64,000 nt of DNA, from assembly GCA_963727955.1 (NCBI GenBank), contig CAVSII010000003.1, positions 62,001-126,000 of the forward strand, in the 5' to 3' direction. Below, one piece after another: positions 36,593 through 45,015 of the stretch. The stretch comes from Bog-756 sp963727955 (GTDB taxonomy: Bacteria; Actinomycetota; Acidimicrobiia; Acidimicrobiales; RAAP-2). How positions within the stretch are numbered: the first letter of the stretch is position 1; every line of letters starts with the position of its first letter. The position numbers were made by a program, and so were the translations under genes. The notes under the pieces were generated by a model that saw nothing but the letters and a program-made list of their open reading frames with translations, was not told the DNA's origin and searched no databases.

Positions 36593-37033
36593 TCAGCCTA
36601 AGACAGCGTCGTTCGCTCCGTCTTCTCGAAACGTGCGGTTTTGGGGACGGCCGTAGGCTTCAGCCACGCACCGGGGAATGCGCAGATAGGACCGGGCGGG
36701 AGGACAGGCGGCTCGGTAGGCCAGCGGGGTCCGGCCAAACATACGGCGGAAGCTGGTGGTGAAGGAACCGACGCTCTGCGACCCGACGACGAAGCAGATC
36801 CTGGTCACCGACCAGTCGGTCGTGCGCAGCAGTGCCGCCGCCCGTTCCATGCGCCGGGTCAAGAGGTACTGATGGGGCGATTCCCCGAAGGTGCGCTTGA
36901 AGGCACGACTGAAGTGCGCGGGCGACAGCCCGGCGGCCGCGGCCAAGTCGGTCACCGAAAGAGACTCGGAGTACCGACCGTCGGCCAGATCGCGGGCCCG
37001 GAGGAGATGGCGGGCCACCGACACGCTTGCCAC
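36593..37033 (-). CDS. AraC-family DNA-binding protein
   Basis: About 146 residues, consisting of just the C-terminal AraC/XylS DNA-binding domain with two HTH motifs: LSVTDLAAAAGLSPAHFSRA and SVTRICFVVGSQSVGSFTTS, followed by the recognition-helix hallmark FRRMFGRTPLAYR. No ligand-binding domain is present, so it is a stand-alone type like SoxS/MarA/Rob, or the small AraC partner of VOC proteins. The start is uncertain (GTG 37033 chosen; the upstream frame is antisense to no gene but low-complexity). It reads into the VOC gene 35 bases downstream. Confidence 0.75.
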   Translation of the reverse strand: MASVSVARHLLRARDLADGRYSESLSVTDLAAAAGLSPAHFSRAFKRTFGESPHQYLLTRRMERAAALLRTTDWSVTRICFVVGSQSVGSFTTSFRRMFGRTPLAYRAACPPARSYLRIPRCVAEAYGRPQNRTFREDGANDAVLG

Positions 37034-37064
37034 CCAACCAGTATGGCTGCCCTTCGGTGGGCGC

Positions 37065-37640
37065 TCAGAAGCCCGACGGAGGGTGTGGCTGCCCGCCCGA
37101 TGGCCGGCGGTTGAACCGCCTCCGGCGGAGCCACGAGAACAGAACCACCCGGGCGGCCAGCACGATGCCACCGATGATCAGAACCCACCAGATGGCGGCG
37201 TGGGCCCCTACGAAGGAGTCGACCAGCAAGAAACGCAGAGCCAACAGGGCGACCAGGATCCCAATCCAGGCCGAGCCACCCCGCCTACCCAGGCGGTGGC
37301 GGCCACGGCCGCCACTCCCGTAGCCGTAGCCGTAACCTCCGGGGGTGGGCCCACCGCCGGTTTGTGCCGTGCCGGCGGGCCCTGTGGTGTCAGCGGAGCG
37401 ACCAGACGGGACGGGCAGGCCCTGGCTGCGCTGGCTCCGGGCAAATTGACGGATCTGATGGCGGTGTTGACGGGCGTACTGGCGGGGGTCGATGCCCTGC
37501 GCCTGCAACTCCTCGGCCGTGGTGCCGAAGATGTGGGCGAAGTTGGCCCGGACCCACTGGCGGCGGGCTCGTTGGGCACCGCCGTCGGTGGCGTCAGAGT
37601 GGCTGTTCGACGGGTTCGAGTCGATAAACCATTGTCTCAT
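37065..37640 (-). CDS. Hypothetical small membrane protein
   Basis: A 191-residue protein: a charged N-terminal half (RQWVRANFAHIFGTTAEELQ), a glycine-rich linker (GGYGYGYGSGGRGRHRLGRR) and two transmembrane segments (WIGILVALLALRFLLVDSF and IWWVLIIGGIVLAARVVLF), ending in a Pro/Gly-rich tail. No family recognised. The topology suggests an inner-membrane hairpin with cytosolic ends. The start is the ATG at 37640; later ones are possible. It precedes the AraC-type gene on the same strand. Confidence 0.55.
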   Translation of the reverse strand: MRQWFIDSNPSNSHSDATDGGAQRARRQWVRANFAHIFGTTAEELQAQGIDPRQYARQHRHQIRQFARSQRSQGLPVPSGRSADTTGPAGTAQTGGGPTPGGYGYGYGSGGRGRHRLGRRGGSAWIGILVALLALRFLLVDSFVGAHAAIWWVLIIGGIVLAARVVLFSWLRRRRFNRRPSGGQPHPPSGF

Positions 37641-37750
37641 GCCCCTGGCTGGGTCATCACGTCAACCGGACAATCCCCATCGACGATCCGGGACGGCGGA
37701 GCAGGGACTCCCTCTGCGGTGTTCCCTCCGGGCACCAACCGGCGAGCCGG

Positions 37751-37978
37751 TCAGCTGTCCCGTGCCGCCTTCATCCGGTCGATGTGACCGATACGCGACT
37801 GGGCCAGTAGCCATTCACCCGAGCGGGTCAGTTGCCGTTCGGCCGGCGTGTGGTGTTGCCCGCCCGGGGCATCCGTCTGGGATCCGCACCGGCGACACAC
37901 CGACATGCGTCCGTTGGTCTCGGGCACATGATGTTCGTCGAGCTGACGCCCGGCCTGCGCTGCATCTTCTGTGGACAC
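37751..37978 (-). CDS. Small putative zinc-ribbon protein
   Basis: A 75-residue reading from GTG 37978 containing MSVCRRCGSQTDAPGGQHHT and ERQLTRSGEWLLAQSRIGHI. It has CxxC and a downstream His pair that could coordinate zinc; the helical C-terminus appears natural. I do not recognise the family. The frame is open further upstream (a second GTG lies at about 37999), so the start is uncertain. It is flanked by the unrelated small protein at 38205 (plus strand). Confidence 0.4.
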   Translation of the reverse strand: MSTEDAAQAGRQLDEHHVPETNGRMSVCRRCGSQTDAPGGQHHTPAERQLTRSGEWLLAQSRIGHIDRMKAARDS

Positions 37979-38204
37979 GGTGCTCCCATCGGCCACGGGA
38001 ACTGGGACGCGGCGGCGATCTGAGAGGAACTCGACTGGCGCCCGATCGGGGCCACGTCGCCCTCCTCTCCAGCCTACGCCCTGTGGGTCATCTCCCGGGG
38101 ATGAGGCCGGTGGCCAGGGGTCGGCCGGCCGCTTACCGTCACCCGGACGAAGCGCCTGGCGCCTGCAACCGGCGGGCCCGGCGCTTATCGACCATGATGG
38201 AGCG

Positions 38205-38408
38205 ATGGGATCGGAAGGCAGCAAGCCTCGCAAACCAAAGCGCAGAATGGCCAAAGTGCCCAAGTACGAGGAGCCCAATCGGGCCGAAGGATTCAGCGGC
38301 GGCTCATTCGGTCGGTCCGGACACAGCTCGGATGGTCATCACGCCGAACAACCCGGGCCGGCCGGTAGCTGGCTGCTCAGAAAGCTCGGACTGGGCCGTA
38401 AGGGCTGA
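38205..38408 (+). CDS. Small basic hypothetical protein
   Basis: A 67-residue protein from ATG 38205, strongly basic at the N-terminus (SKPRKPKRRMAKVPKYEE) and the extreme C-terminus (SWLLRKLGLGRKG). It is Gly/Ser/His-rich in the middle, with low predicted order. It could be a nucleic-acid-binding or ribosome-associated small protein; no family is recognised. It is placed convergent to the stomatin-like gene. Confidence 0.45.
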   Translation: MGSEGSKPRKPKRRMAKVPKYEEPNRAEGFSGGSFGRSGHSSDGHHAEQPGPAGSWLLRKLGLGRKG

Positions 38409-38442
38409 ATCCCCGATCCAAACCGCGATCGGTTCGTCACGA

Positions 38443-39444
38443 TCAGGAAGCGGGTGCCCGCCCGTTTCCGGCGACGCCGGCACCTTCGGCGCTACCGGCG
38501 TCCTTCATGGCGTCGACCAGTACCTGGGCCGCGCCGACCAGCCCGGCGGTCTCGTAGGGAACCACGATCTTGGAGTTGGGCGAGGTGGCCAACGCCTGGA
38601 GGGCCCGCAGTTGCATGATGGCCAGCGTGTTGGGGTGAATGACCGAGGTATCGATGGCGTTGAGGGCCGCCGCTTCGCCTTCGCCCCGCAGCACGGTGGC
38701 CCGCTTCTCACCGTCGGCCCGAAGCTCGAGCGCCTGCTTCTGTGCCTCGGCCGACAGGATGGCCGCCTGCTTCTGTCCTTCGGCTTCGAGCACGTTGGCC
38801 TGCTTGCGGCCCTGGGCGCTGTTGATAGCCGCCTGCTGCTCACCTTCCGACTTCAAGATGGCCGCCCTCTTGTGCTGCTCGGCCTCCTTCTGCTCGGACA
38901 TGGCCTGCAGGACATTGGCCGGCGGAGTGATGTCGAGGATCTCGATGCGGTTGAGCCGCACCCCCCACTTGAGGGTGGCCTCGGCCATGTGATCCTGCAT
39001 CTTGGAGTTGATGGTCTCTCGCTCGGACAACGATTCGTCGAGGGTCAGTTCGCCGAACACGGCCCGCAGGGCGGTACGGGCCATCTGGTCGATGGCCAGG
39101 CCGAAGTCGTTGACCTCGAAGAGAGCCAGCTTGACGTCGGTCACCTGGCAGAAGATGGTGGCACTGACCCACAGCGACACGTTGTCCTTGGTGATCACCG
39201 CCTGCTGATCGCCAGTGCGGGGGAATTCGCGCACGTCCACCTTGTCCATCCTGTCGGCCAGGGGCATGAGCACATGGAGACCGGGCTGGTAGATCGTCTT
39301 GAACTCGCCGAAGCGCTTGACCACCCCCACGCATCCCTGCTGCACCACCTTCAGGCAGGACTTCAAGAACACCACGATGAGGCTGAAAATGGCGACAGCA
39401 ACAACCGCCAGCGCAATGTCCGCCCCTACGGATCCGATGATCAT
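38443..39444 (-). CDS. SPFH/Band 7 (stomatin-like) membrane protein
   Basis: A 333-residue protein of the SPFH/Band 7 superfamily. A single N-terminal transmembrane helix (ALAVVAVAIFSLIVVFL) precedes the SPFH domain (VVKRFGEFKTIYQPGLHVLM, VSATIFCQVTDVKLALFEV, LDESLSERETINSKM) and a long coiled coil with the QKEAEQHKRAAILKSEGE-type repeat typical of stomatins/prohibitins. It probably forms rings in membrane microdomains. The start ATG 39444 is eight bases after AGGAGG, preferable to the GTG at 39453. A short NfeD-like gene lies upstream, as in the conserved stomatin-NfeD operon. Confidence 0.88.
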   Translation of the reverse strand: MIIGSVGADIALAVVAVAIFSLIVVFLKSCLKVVQQGCVGVVKRFGEFKTIYQPGLHVLMPLADRMDKVDVREFPRTGDQQAVITKDNVSLWVSATIFCQVTDVKLALFEVNDFGLAIDQMARTALRAVFGELTLDESLSERETINSKMQDHMAEATLKWGVRLNRIEILDITPPANVLQAMSEQKEAEQHKRAAILKSEGEQQAAINSAQGRKQANVLEAEGQKQAAILSAEAQKQALELRADGEKRATVLRGEGEAAALNAIDTSVIHPNTLAIMQLRALQALATSPNSKIVVPYETAGLVGAAQVLVDAMKDAGSAEGAGVAGNGRAPAS

Positions 39445-39550
39445 GGGGACCACCTCCTGACCACCACCTTAGGCACTCTCAGGGTGGCGCGGTGCGGCAG
39501 GGACAGCGTGACAGTGGTTGGTGCCTGGCCGGGGCTCGGGTCGGCCGACC

Positions 39551-39763
39551 TCAGGGATTGTCGGTGGGGTACACGACCAGCAGGCCACGGTCGACGTCGG
39601 CCACGACGACAGTGGTTCCCGCCTCGATCTTGGTCCCCGGGAACAGGGAGACCGCATACCAGGTCTCACCACGGGTGAGCACCGAACCAGGCTGGTGCCG
39701 GTCCGACACCTCCTTGGTCACCACCGCGGTCTCTCCCACCATCCCCGAGACACCGTTCAACAT
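39551..39763 (-). CDS. Short NfeD-like OB-fold protein
   Basis: A 70-residue stand-alone NfeD C-terminal domain. The pattern GVSGMVGETAVVTKEVSD, LTRGETWYAVSL and GTTVVVADVDRGLLVVYP corresponds to the OB-fold soluble part of NfeD proteins (NfeD1b type), whose partners are SPFH proteins. It lacks the N-terminal serine-protease-like and transmembrane parts found in the longer forms. It lies directly upstream of the stomatin-like gene on the same strand, as expected for a stomatin-NfeD pair. ATG 39763. Confidence 0.75.
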   Translation of the reverse strand: MLNGVSGMVGETAVVTKEVSDRHQPGSVLTRGETWYAVSLFPGTKIEAGTTVVVADVDRGLLVVYPTDNP

Positions 39764-39876
39764 CGCCGGCTCCCTTGTCGACCTCGACTTTGAGCGATCG
39801 CGTCGCTGCTCCCTCACTCCACAGAGAACTATAAGGCCTCGAGACCCTCTCCAACTCCGAGAATCAGCCCGGCGCC

Positions 39877-39945
39877 CCTCGGAGCGGCCAGATGGATTCG
39901 GCCCGGGGCCACCTCGGAGCGGCCAGATGGATTCGGCCCGGGGCC
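39877..39945. repeat. 34-base tandem direct repeat
   Basis: CCTCGGAGCGGCCAGATGGA... at 39877-39910 is repeated exactly at 39912-39945 with one base between. It lies in the intergenic region between the NfeD-like and SCO6745 genes, so it may affect the promoter region. It looks like a recent tandem duplication. Confidence 0.9.
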
Positions 39946-40003
39946 GCTTGGGGGCAGAGTGATGAGCACGGCTCCGGTTCGGGGGCCGGGTTACCGTAGG
40001 CCC

Positions 40004-40885
40004 ATGAGCCCTCGTCCGTCCTCGGCCAACGTGTCGCCCCTCACCGCCCGCAAGACCTGGCGGACCGTCGAACCGCTCCACGGCATGATCTACTTTGCGC
40101 CCGAGTCGGCCGCCTCCTATGCCGCCCTCGGCCTTCCCTCCGAGGCCGGGTACTTCGCCTCGCGGTCGGCGGCCATGGGGGCGGTCGGATCCGAAACGGT
40201 GGTTGCCACCTTCTACAACTTCAATCCGGCGCTGGTGCGGAGGGCCATACCCCAGGCATGGGAGGTGGCCCCACCGGCGACCGTGCTGGCGGCGCGACTC
40301 GAGTCGGCCGATGCCGCTCTGGTGCGCATGCTGGGAGACGGGGTGGCGTCGCCGGAGATGGTCCGGGCCGCCGAACTGGCCCGCCGCGCCGCCGAGCGGG
40401 CCGGCGATCACTACGAGGGTCGCCCGTTGTTCGCCGCCCACGCCGGCCTACCGTGGCCCGACCAACCCCACCTGGTGCTCTGGCATGCCCAGACCTTGTT
40501 GCGCGAATTCCGGGGCGACGGTCACATCACACTGCTGGTCCAGTACGAGCTCGACCCGGTGGAGGCCCTGGTCATGCACCTGGCCTCCGGTGAGTTGCCG
40601 GGAAACTTGCTGCGGGCCACCCGGGGATGGCCGGAGGAGGTCTGGGACGCGGCCGTCGACCGTCTCTACCGACGGGGCCTGGTCACCCCGGCGTCCACAG
40701 CCGAGGGCACCGACCTCACTCTGGCCGGTGACGGACGGGTGCTGCGCCAGCGGATCGAGGACATGACCGACAAATTGGCTGTTCACCCTTACGGCGCCCT
40801 GGGCGAGGAGGGGTGCGCCGAGCTCCGCACTCTGGCCCGGCCCTTCAGCCGCACGGTGGTGGAGGCGGCCGGCCTCGGAACCTGA
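40004..40885 (+). CDS. SCO6745-family protein
   Basis: A 293-residue protein of the SCO6745 family, widely present in actinobacteria, function unknown. Characteristic parts are ARKTWRTVEPLHGMIYFAPE at the N-terminus, FYNFNPALVRRAIPQAW, PHLVLWHAQTLLREFRGDGH in the centre and a winged-helix-like C-terminal module (LTLAGDGRVLRQRIEDMTDK). The last part resembles MarR/helix-turn-helix folds, but no DNA target is known. ATG 40004 was chosen; the frame opens further upstream at 39959. Confidence 0.75.
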   Translation: MSPRPSSANVSPLTARKTWRTVEPLHGMIYFAPESAASYAALGLPSEAGYFASRSAAMGAVGSETVVATFYNFNPALVRRAIPQAWEVAPPATVLAARLESADAALVRMLGDGVASPEMVRAAELARRAAERAGDHYEGRPLFAAHAGLPWPDQPHLVLWHAQTLLREFRGDGHITLLVQYELDPVEALVMHLASGELPGNLLRATRGWPEEVWDAAVDRLYRRGLVTPASTAEGTDLTLAGDGRVLRQRIEDMTDKLAVHPYGALGEEGCAELRTLARPFSRTVVEAAGLGT

Positions 40886-40922
40886 CCGCCGGCGTGACTG
40901 TGCGGGCTACGGCCCCGGGGCC

Positions 40923-41618
40923 CTAGGAACGGTGACCGGGGCCGAGAGCCAGGTCGGCCAGGACGGCCTCTTCCCCCGGGGCCACCACCACCATGTATCC
41001 GAGGCGGTCGGCCAACCACTGCCGGTTTCGCCGATGGATGTCGTGGTGGCCGTCGAAGCGGTCGAGGACCACCACCACCGGGATCTCTGGTTCAGCACCG
41101 GTCACCGTGCGCAGAGCGTCCATCGACATGCGCACCCCGTTGAGGGTCCCGAGCCCGGCGTCCGCCACCAACAGGACCAGGTCGGGGGCCACGCCGGTGA
41201 TGACCTCGGTGGTGTCACCGTCGGCCGCCTGCGGTGACCGGACGCCGCCGGCCATCTCCACCACACCCACCCGCACCCGGGCGGCGGGCCAGACCAACTC
41301 CTCGATGAGATCGTCCACGGTGAAGGGGGGAAGACCGAGCGCTTCGGCCGCCATGGGCGGAGCCATGGCCCGGTGGTAGGAGCGGAACGGGTGGCACACC
41401 TCGTCGGGATCCTCGCCCGATGCCGCCCCCAGTCTTTCGGCATCGGTGGCGCCGCCCAGTCGGGCCCCTTCGGCGTCGGTGTCGAAGGACTGGGCAGGCT
41501 TGCGCACCGCCACGGTGGCCCCCAGGGCCCGCAGCTCCCGGAGCAGCTGGCTCGACACCCAGGTCTTGCCCACTTCGGTGGCGGTGCCGCACACCAGCAC
41601 GATCCGCTCAGGACGCAT
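40923..41618 (-). CDS. bioD: Dethiobiotin synthetase-like ATPase
   Basis: A 231-residue P-loop enzyme resembling BioD, which makes dethiobiotin from DAPA, CO2 and ATP just upstream of BioB. The diagnostic Walker A is VCGTATEVGKTWVSSQL (GTDTxVGKT type), followed by VAVRKPAQSF (the KP motif), VVEMAGGVRSP (Walker-B-like Glu with the AGG loop) and VVVVLDRFD. ATG 41618 starts directly at the P-loop strand. bioB is 22 kb away and no bioA/bioF is in this window, so function rests on sequence alone; cobyrinic-acid-type synthetases are alternatives. Confidence 0.75.
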   Translation of the reverse strand: MRPERIVLVCGTATEVGKTWVSSQLLRELRALGATVAVRKPAQSFDTDAEGARLGGATDAERLGAASGEDPDEVCHPFRSYHRAMAPPMAAEALGLPPFTVDDLIEELVWPAARVRVGVVEMAGGVRSPQAADGDTTEVITGVAPDLVLLVADAGLGTLNGVRMSMDALRTVTGAEPEIPVVVVLDRFDGHHDIHRRNRQWLADRLGYMVVVAPGEEAVLADLALGPGHRS

Positions 41619-41819
41619 GGCTGGCACCGCCCGTGCCGACAGGGCAGGGACCTTCGTGACCGGTGCCACTCCCCGCCCACGGCCGGCTGTCCACCGCAGT
41701 GGGTGTGACCCTCACCGGCGCAGTATTACCGACCACGCCAGGCCAGTCGACTCCCTGACCGGCGTGAAACCCGGTCGTTCCAAAGGGGCGCCACAGACGC
41801 GGGCGGTAGGATTGGGACC

Positions 41820-42296
41820 ATGGATCGCATCGGTGTGGTCGACACCATGTTCGCCCGCTTCGACATGGGAGCCGAGGCGCTGGACGAGCTCAAGCAGTGC
41901 CCCGGATTCGGGACCACCTTCGAGGTCGTGCACCGGACGGTTCCGGGGTTCAAGGACCTGGCCGTCGAGTGCAAGCGGCTGGTCGAGACGGAGGGTTGCC
42001 TGGTGCTGGTGGCACTGGGCATGCCGGGCAAGGCCGCCATCGACCAGGTCTGCGCCCACGAGGCGTCCCAGGGCATCATGCAGGCCCAGCTGATGACCTC
42101 GACCCACATCCTCGAGGTCTTCGTGCACGAGAACGAGGAAGAGGATCCGGCCAAGCTGGCCGCGGTGTGCGTGGACCGGGCCCGCAAACATGCCCGCAAC
42201 GCCTACTGGATGCTGTACGAACCCGAGCAGCTCACACGCCGGGCCGGTCAGGGCGTGCGCCAGGGCTACGGCGACGCCGGGCCCATCGTGGCCTGA
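41820..42296 (+). CDS. ribC: Archaeal-type riboflavin synthase
   Basis: A 158-residue protein matching the archaeal riboflavin synthase family (MJ1184-type RibC), unrelated to the bacterial trimeric RibE and related to lumazine synthase. It forms riboflavin from two molecules of 6,7-dimethyl-8-ribityllumazine. Hallmarks are IGVVDTMFARFDMGAEALDE, HRTVPGFKDLAVECKRLVE, GCLVLVALGMPG, CAHEASQGIMQAQLMTSTHI and LEVFVHENEEEDP. The ATG is at 41820. No other rib gene and no FMN riboswitch was seen nearby. A bacterial genome using this enzyme would be unusual and suggests transfer from an archaeon or loss of the bacterial gene. Confidence 0.85.
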   Translation: MDRIGVVDTMFARFDMGAEALDELKQCPGFGTTFEVVHRTVPGFKDLAVECKRLVETEGCLVLVALGMPGKAAIDQVCAHEASQGIMQAQLMTSTHILEVFVHENEEEDPAKLAAVCVDRARKHARNAYWMLYEPEQLTRRAGQGVRQGYGDAGPIVA

Positions 42297-42970
42297 GCGG
42301 TTCCACCCCTCTTCGACCATCCACGCGGGCCGGTCGGCACAGGGCCACGTAGAGGTAAATGACCAGCTGGTAGCGCTTTCGGCGGCACAAGTGATTGAAG
42401 AGCAGGCGGGCCGCCACGAAGCCGACGAGGGTTGCGGCCATGGCGGGAACCGTCCGGCGGATGACCACGCCGGCGAGGACGCCGAAGGCGAAGGCAAAGG
42501 CGGCGTAGCCGATGGGTACGATGCCCGTTGATCGAACGACGTGTACAGGGTCATATTGACCCGATCGATCGGACTGGACCACCACGTCACGACAAGGCTG
42601 AGCAGCCCGGCCGCCACCATGCTGGCCAATCCGACCACGCCCAGCTTCACGGCAATCCAGCGGAACCGGGTGACACTCTGTGTCCAGACCAACCGGTAGG
42701 TACCCGTCTCGAGTTCACGCGGAACGAGCGGGGCCCCCAGAAGATTCCGACGACGCCCGGTACCACGATCACCAGGGCGTCGAGCAGGATCTGCAGGGCG
42801 CGGTCGTTCCGGAGGAACGAAGACGCCGCAGTCGAGCAGTCGCTGTATTTGGCACACGTGGCGACGTTCGTGTCATAGAGGTGCAACAAGTGCGGGCCGT
42901 GAAGGCCAGGATGATGGCCACGATAAGCAGTCCGCCGAAGACGACCGCAGCTTGGCACGGAATGGATCAT
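42297..42970 (-). pseudogene. ABC-2-type exporter permease, truncated and frameshifted
   Basis: The N-terminal half of a permease readable in pieces. ATG 42970 overlaps the ATPase stop by four bases (ATGA). Then VVFGGLLIVAIILAFTA (first membrane helix), HLLHLYDTNVATCAKYSDC, RALQILLDALVIVVPGVVGI, APLVPRELETGTYRLVWTQS, LGVVGLASMVAAGLLSLVV and IGYAAFAFAFGVLAGVVIRR, AATLVGFVAARLLFNHL follow. Frames change near 42955, 42905, 42745 and 42540, and the C-terminal third is missing where the frame runs into the ribC 3' end. Confidence 0.65.
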
Positions 42971-43850
42971 GCAAGCGGCTCATCGGAGGACCATCGCTCG
43001 GGATCTGCGGGCGCGCTCCTGGTCACGGGCCTGGCCATGTAGGCGAGTACGAGGTCTTCCAGCGTCACCAGTTTGACGTCCAAGCCGGGTCGAGAACTGG
43101 ACCGTCGCTGCGAATGAGGAGCGTGCTCTGCGGTCGGTGTGGCTCTCCTCGATCACGTGTTGGTTCGCGGGAGGCCCCGGATGGCGGCGGGACCGGAGAG
43201 GCGGTGATGCGAGGCGAGCAGCTCGCCACCTCCCGGCCAGCTGGACGTGGGACGCACGAGAACGACGAGGTATCACAGACCCGCTCGAGATCGGCGACGA
43301 GATGGAGGAAGCACGACGCTGACTCCGTGCTCGGCGACGACCTCCATGAGACCTGGAGGAACTCGCGCGGGCCAGAGGATCAAGCTGGCCACCGGCTCGT
43401 CGAGCAGAAGGAGCTCGGGCCGGGCGAGGCCAGCGGAGGGCGAGCGGGCCGCGGCCACCGGACAGGACCCCGCCGCGGCCGAGCGAGCGAGGCGGACCGC
43501 GGGGCCAGCCCCGGCCACGCGGAGAGGAGGGCGCCGCGGAGGGCGCCACCGACAACGTGCGAGGTAGGCGTGCCGGGCGACGAGCCGACGCGGGCCAGCG
43601 GAGGGCGCCGTCCGGACGGCCGCGAGGACCGGACGCCCAGCCGGGCGGAGCAGCCGACAGCGAGAGCAACAAGGCCGAGGGCGACAGCCGACACCGGGGA
43701 GGGGAGCGGGAGAGAGGGAGGAGCGGGATCGGCACGGCCGGAGCCAGAGCCGAGGACAGCTCGAACGTTCAGGACGCCCGTAGGCGGGTAGGTCAGAGGG
43801 TGGGGTGAGGTGGGGGCGATCCCCACCGGGCTGGGCCGAGACAAATAATG
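42967..43850 (-). pseudogene. ABC transporter ATP-binding protein, heavily frameshifted
   Basis: Fragments of one ABC ATPase in several frames, in order from the 5' side: a signature-like LSGG, then PELLLLDEPVASL (Walker B), LMEVVAEHGVSVVL, the loop THLVADLERVCDT (only by joining frames), TLLIRSDGPVLDPAW and VTLEDLVLAYMARPV, ending SSDEPLA. The N-terminal Walker A could not be located. It is clearly coupled to the permease. The density of missing bases is too high for simple decay and suggests poor sequence here. Confidence 0.55.
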
Positions 43851-43914
43851 GAGTTGCTGGGGTGTCCGACGTGGCACCACTCCCGATTGACAGGTCCCCT
43901 TCCGGAGGAAGATC

Positions 43915-45015
43915 GTGCAGACACGCAGACCGGGAAAGCAGACCGACCATAAAGTCAGCCCCGGGGCGTTGGCCGCCATCGCCGAGGCGGCACGCCGGTC
44001 CCGCGAGGCGGGGGTCGGCCCCGAGCCCCGCCGGAGCCGGACGGAAAGGCCATCGACGGGCGGGGTCGCCGACCAGCCGGTCACCGCGTCGGCCGCACCC
44101 CAGGCGACGCAGCCGGTGGTGACAACGGCGCCCACCGGCCGCCCTCCCACCGGGCCGGTGACGACACCCGGGGCGGGGCCGACTCCTGCACCGTCCTCCG
44201 ACGGGATGCGATGGGCCGGGTCTCCCCCGCCGGCCGGAGCCCCCGGTTTCGCCCAATCTCCCGCGGGCATCCCCCCGCCACGCACCCGACGTTCCGACTC
44301 GAGTGAACGTCGCCTGCGATGGGCCATCGGCATCGCCCTCGGCCTACTGGTCGTCGTGGTGGCCGCCCTCTTCGGTACGACCAACAATGGTGATCGGCAA
44401 TCCGGCGGTCAGGCCACGGCGACCCGATCATCTGGGGCTGCGACCGGCGCGGCACCGAGCGGCTCGACGGGCACGACCTCCGGACAGGGTGCGGCGTCGA
44501 CCCCCTCCGCTCCAACCTCCACCCCCACGCCAACATCCACCTCCGCCACCGCCTCCGCCACTCCAACCGCCACCGCCCCGACGACGCTGGCCGAGCCCGA
44601 CGGACCCCCGGCTCTGTCGGCCCTGGCACCGGCCACCGGTCAGGCCGGACAGACGGTGACGGTGACCGGGTCCAACTTGTCGAGCTCCTCCGGAAGGATC
44701 AGCGCACAGGTGGATGACCAGATCGCGCCGGTGGCCTGTCCCGCTCAGACCACCTGTACGGTCGTCATCCCCCCGGACCCCGGGCCTGCCCCCTCGGCCC
44801 CGCTGACCATCACCACCGACTCGGGGACGTCGAACTCCTTGGTCTTCACCTACGGGACACCGACCGTTGTCGGCGTTCTGCGAAACGCCGGCATGTGCCG
44901 TTGCCGGCCCCTGCGGCCATGGCCACCCCGGTGGACGACATCACCCACACCACTGAGGGCCACAGCGCTCAGGCCGGTAGGTCGTGGGGTAGCCCCAAGG
45001 TGCGTTCGGCGATGA
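43915..45015 (+). CDS. IPT/TIG-domain single-pass membrane protein
   Basis: A 366-residue protein from GTG 43915 with ribosome site GGAGGAA. The cytosolic N-terminal part is Pro/Thr/Ala-rich and starts with a basic helix (SPGALAAIAEAARRSREAGV), followed by a transmembrane helix (WAIGIALGLLVVVVAALFG) and an extracellular Ser/Thr/Pro linker. An IPT/TIG domain (ALAPATGQAGQTVTVTGSNL, TTCTVVIPPDPG, GTSNSLVFTYGTPTVV) completes it. The last 40 residues (Arg/Cys-rich) look unnatural and run 47 bases antisense into the acyl-CoA dehydrogenase gene, so the native end is likely near 44870. Confidence 0.6.
   Translation: MQTRRPGKQTDHKVSPGALAAIAEAARRSREAGVGPEPRRSRTERPSTGGVADQPVTASAAPQATQPVVTTAPTGRPPTGPVTTPGAGPTPAPSSDGMRWAGSPPPAGAPGFAQSPAGIPPPRTRRSDSSERRLRWAIGIALGLLVVVVAALFGTTNNGDRQSGGQATATRSSGAATGAAPSGSTGTTSGQGAASTPSAPTSTPTPTSTSATASATPTATAPTTLAEPDGPPALSALAPATGQAGQTVTVTGSNLSSSSGRISAQVDDQIAPVACPAQTTCTVVIPPDPGPAPSAPLTITTDSGTSNSLVFTYGTPTVVGVLRNAGMCRCRPLRPWPPRWTTSPTPLRATALRPVGRGVAPRCVRR

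Noticed and set aside
41619..41819. FMN riboswitch before the riboflavin synthase
   Set aside because: Some G/C-rich pieces resemble parts of the RFN element but the ordered conserved core could not be found.
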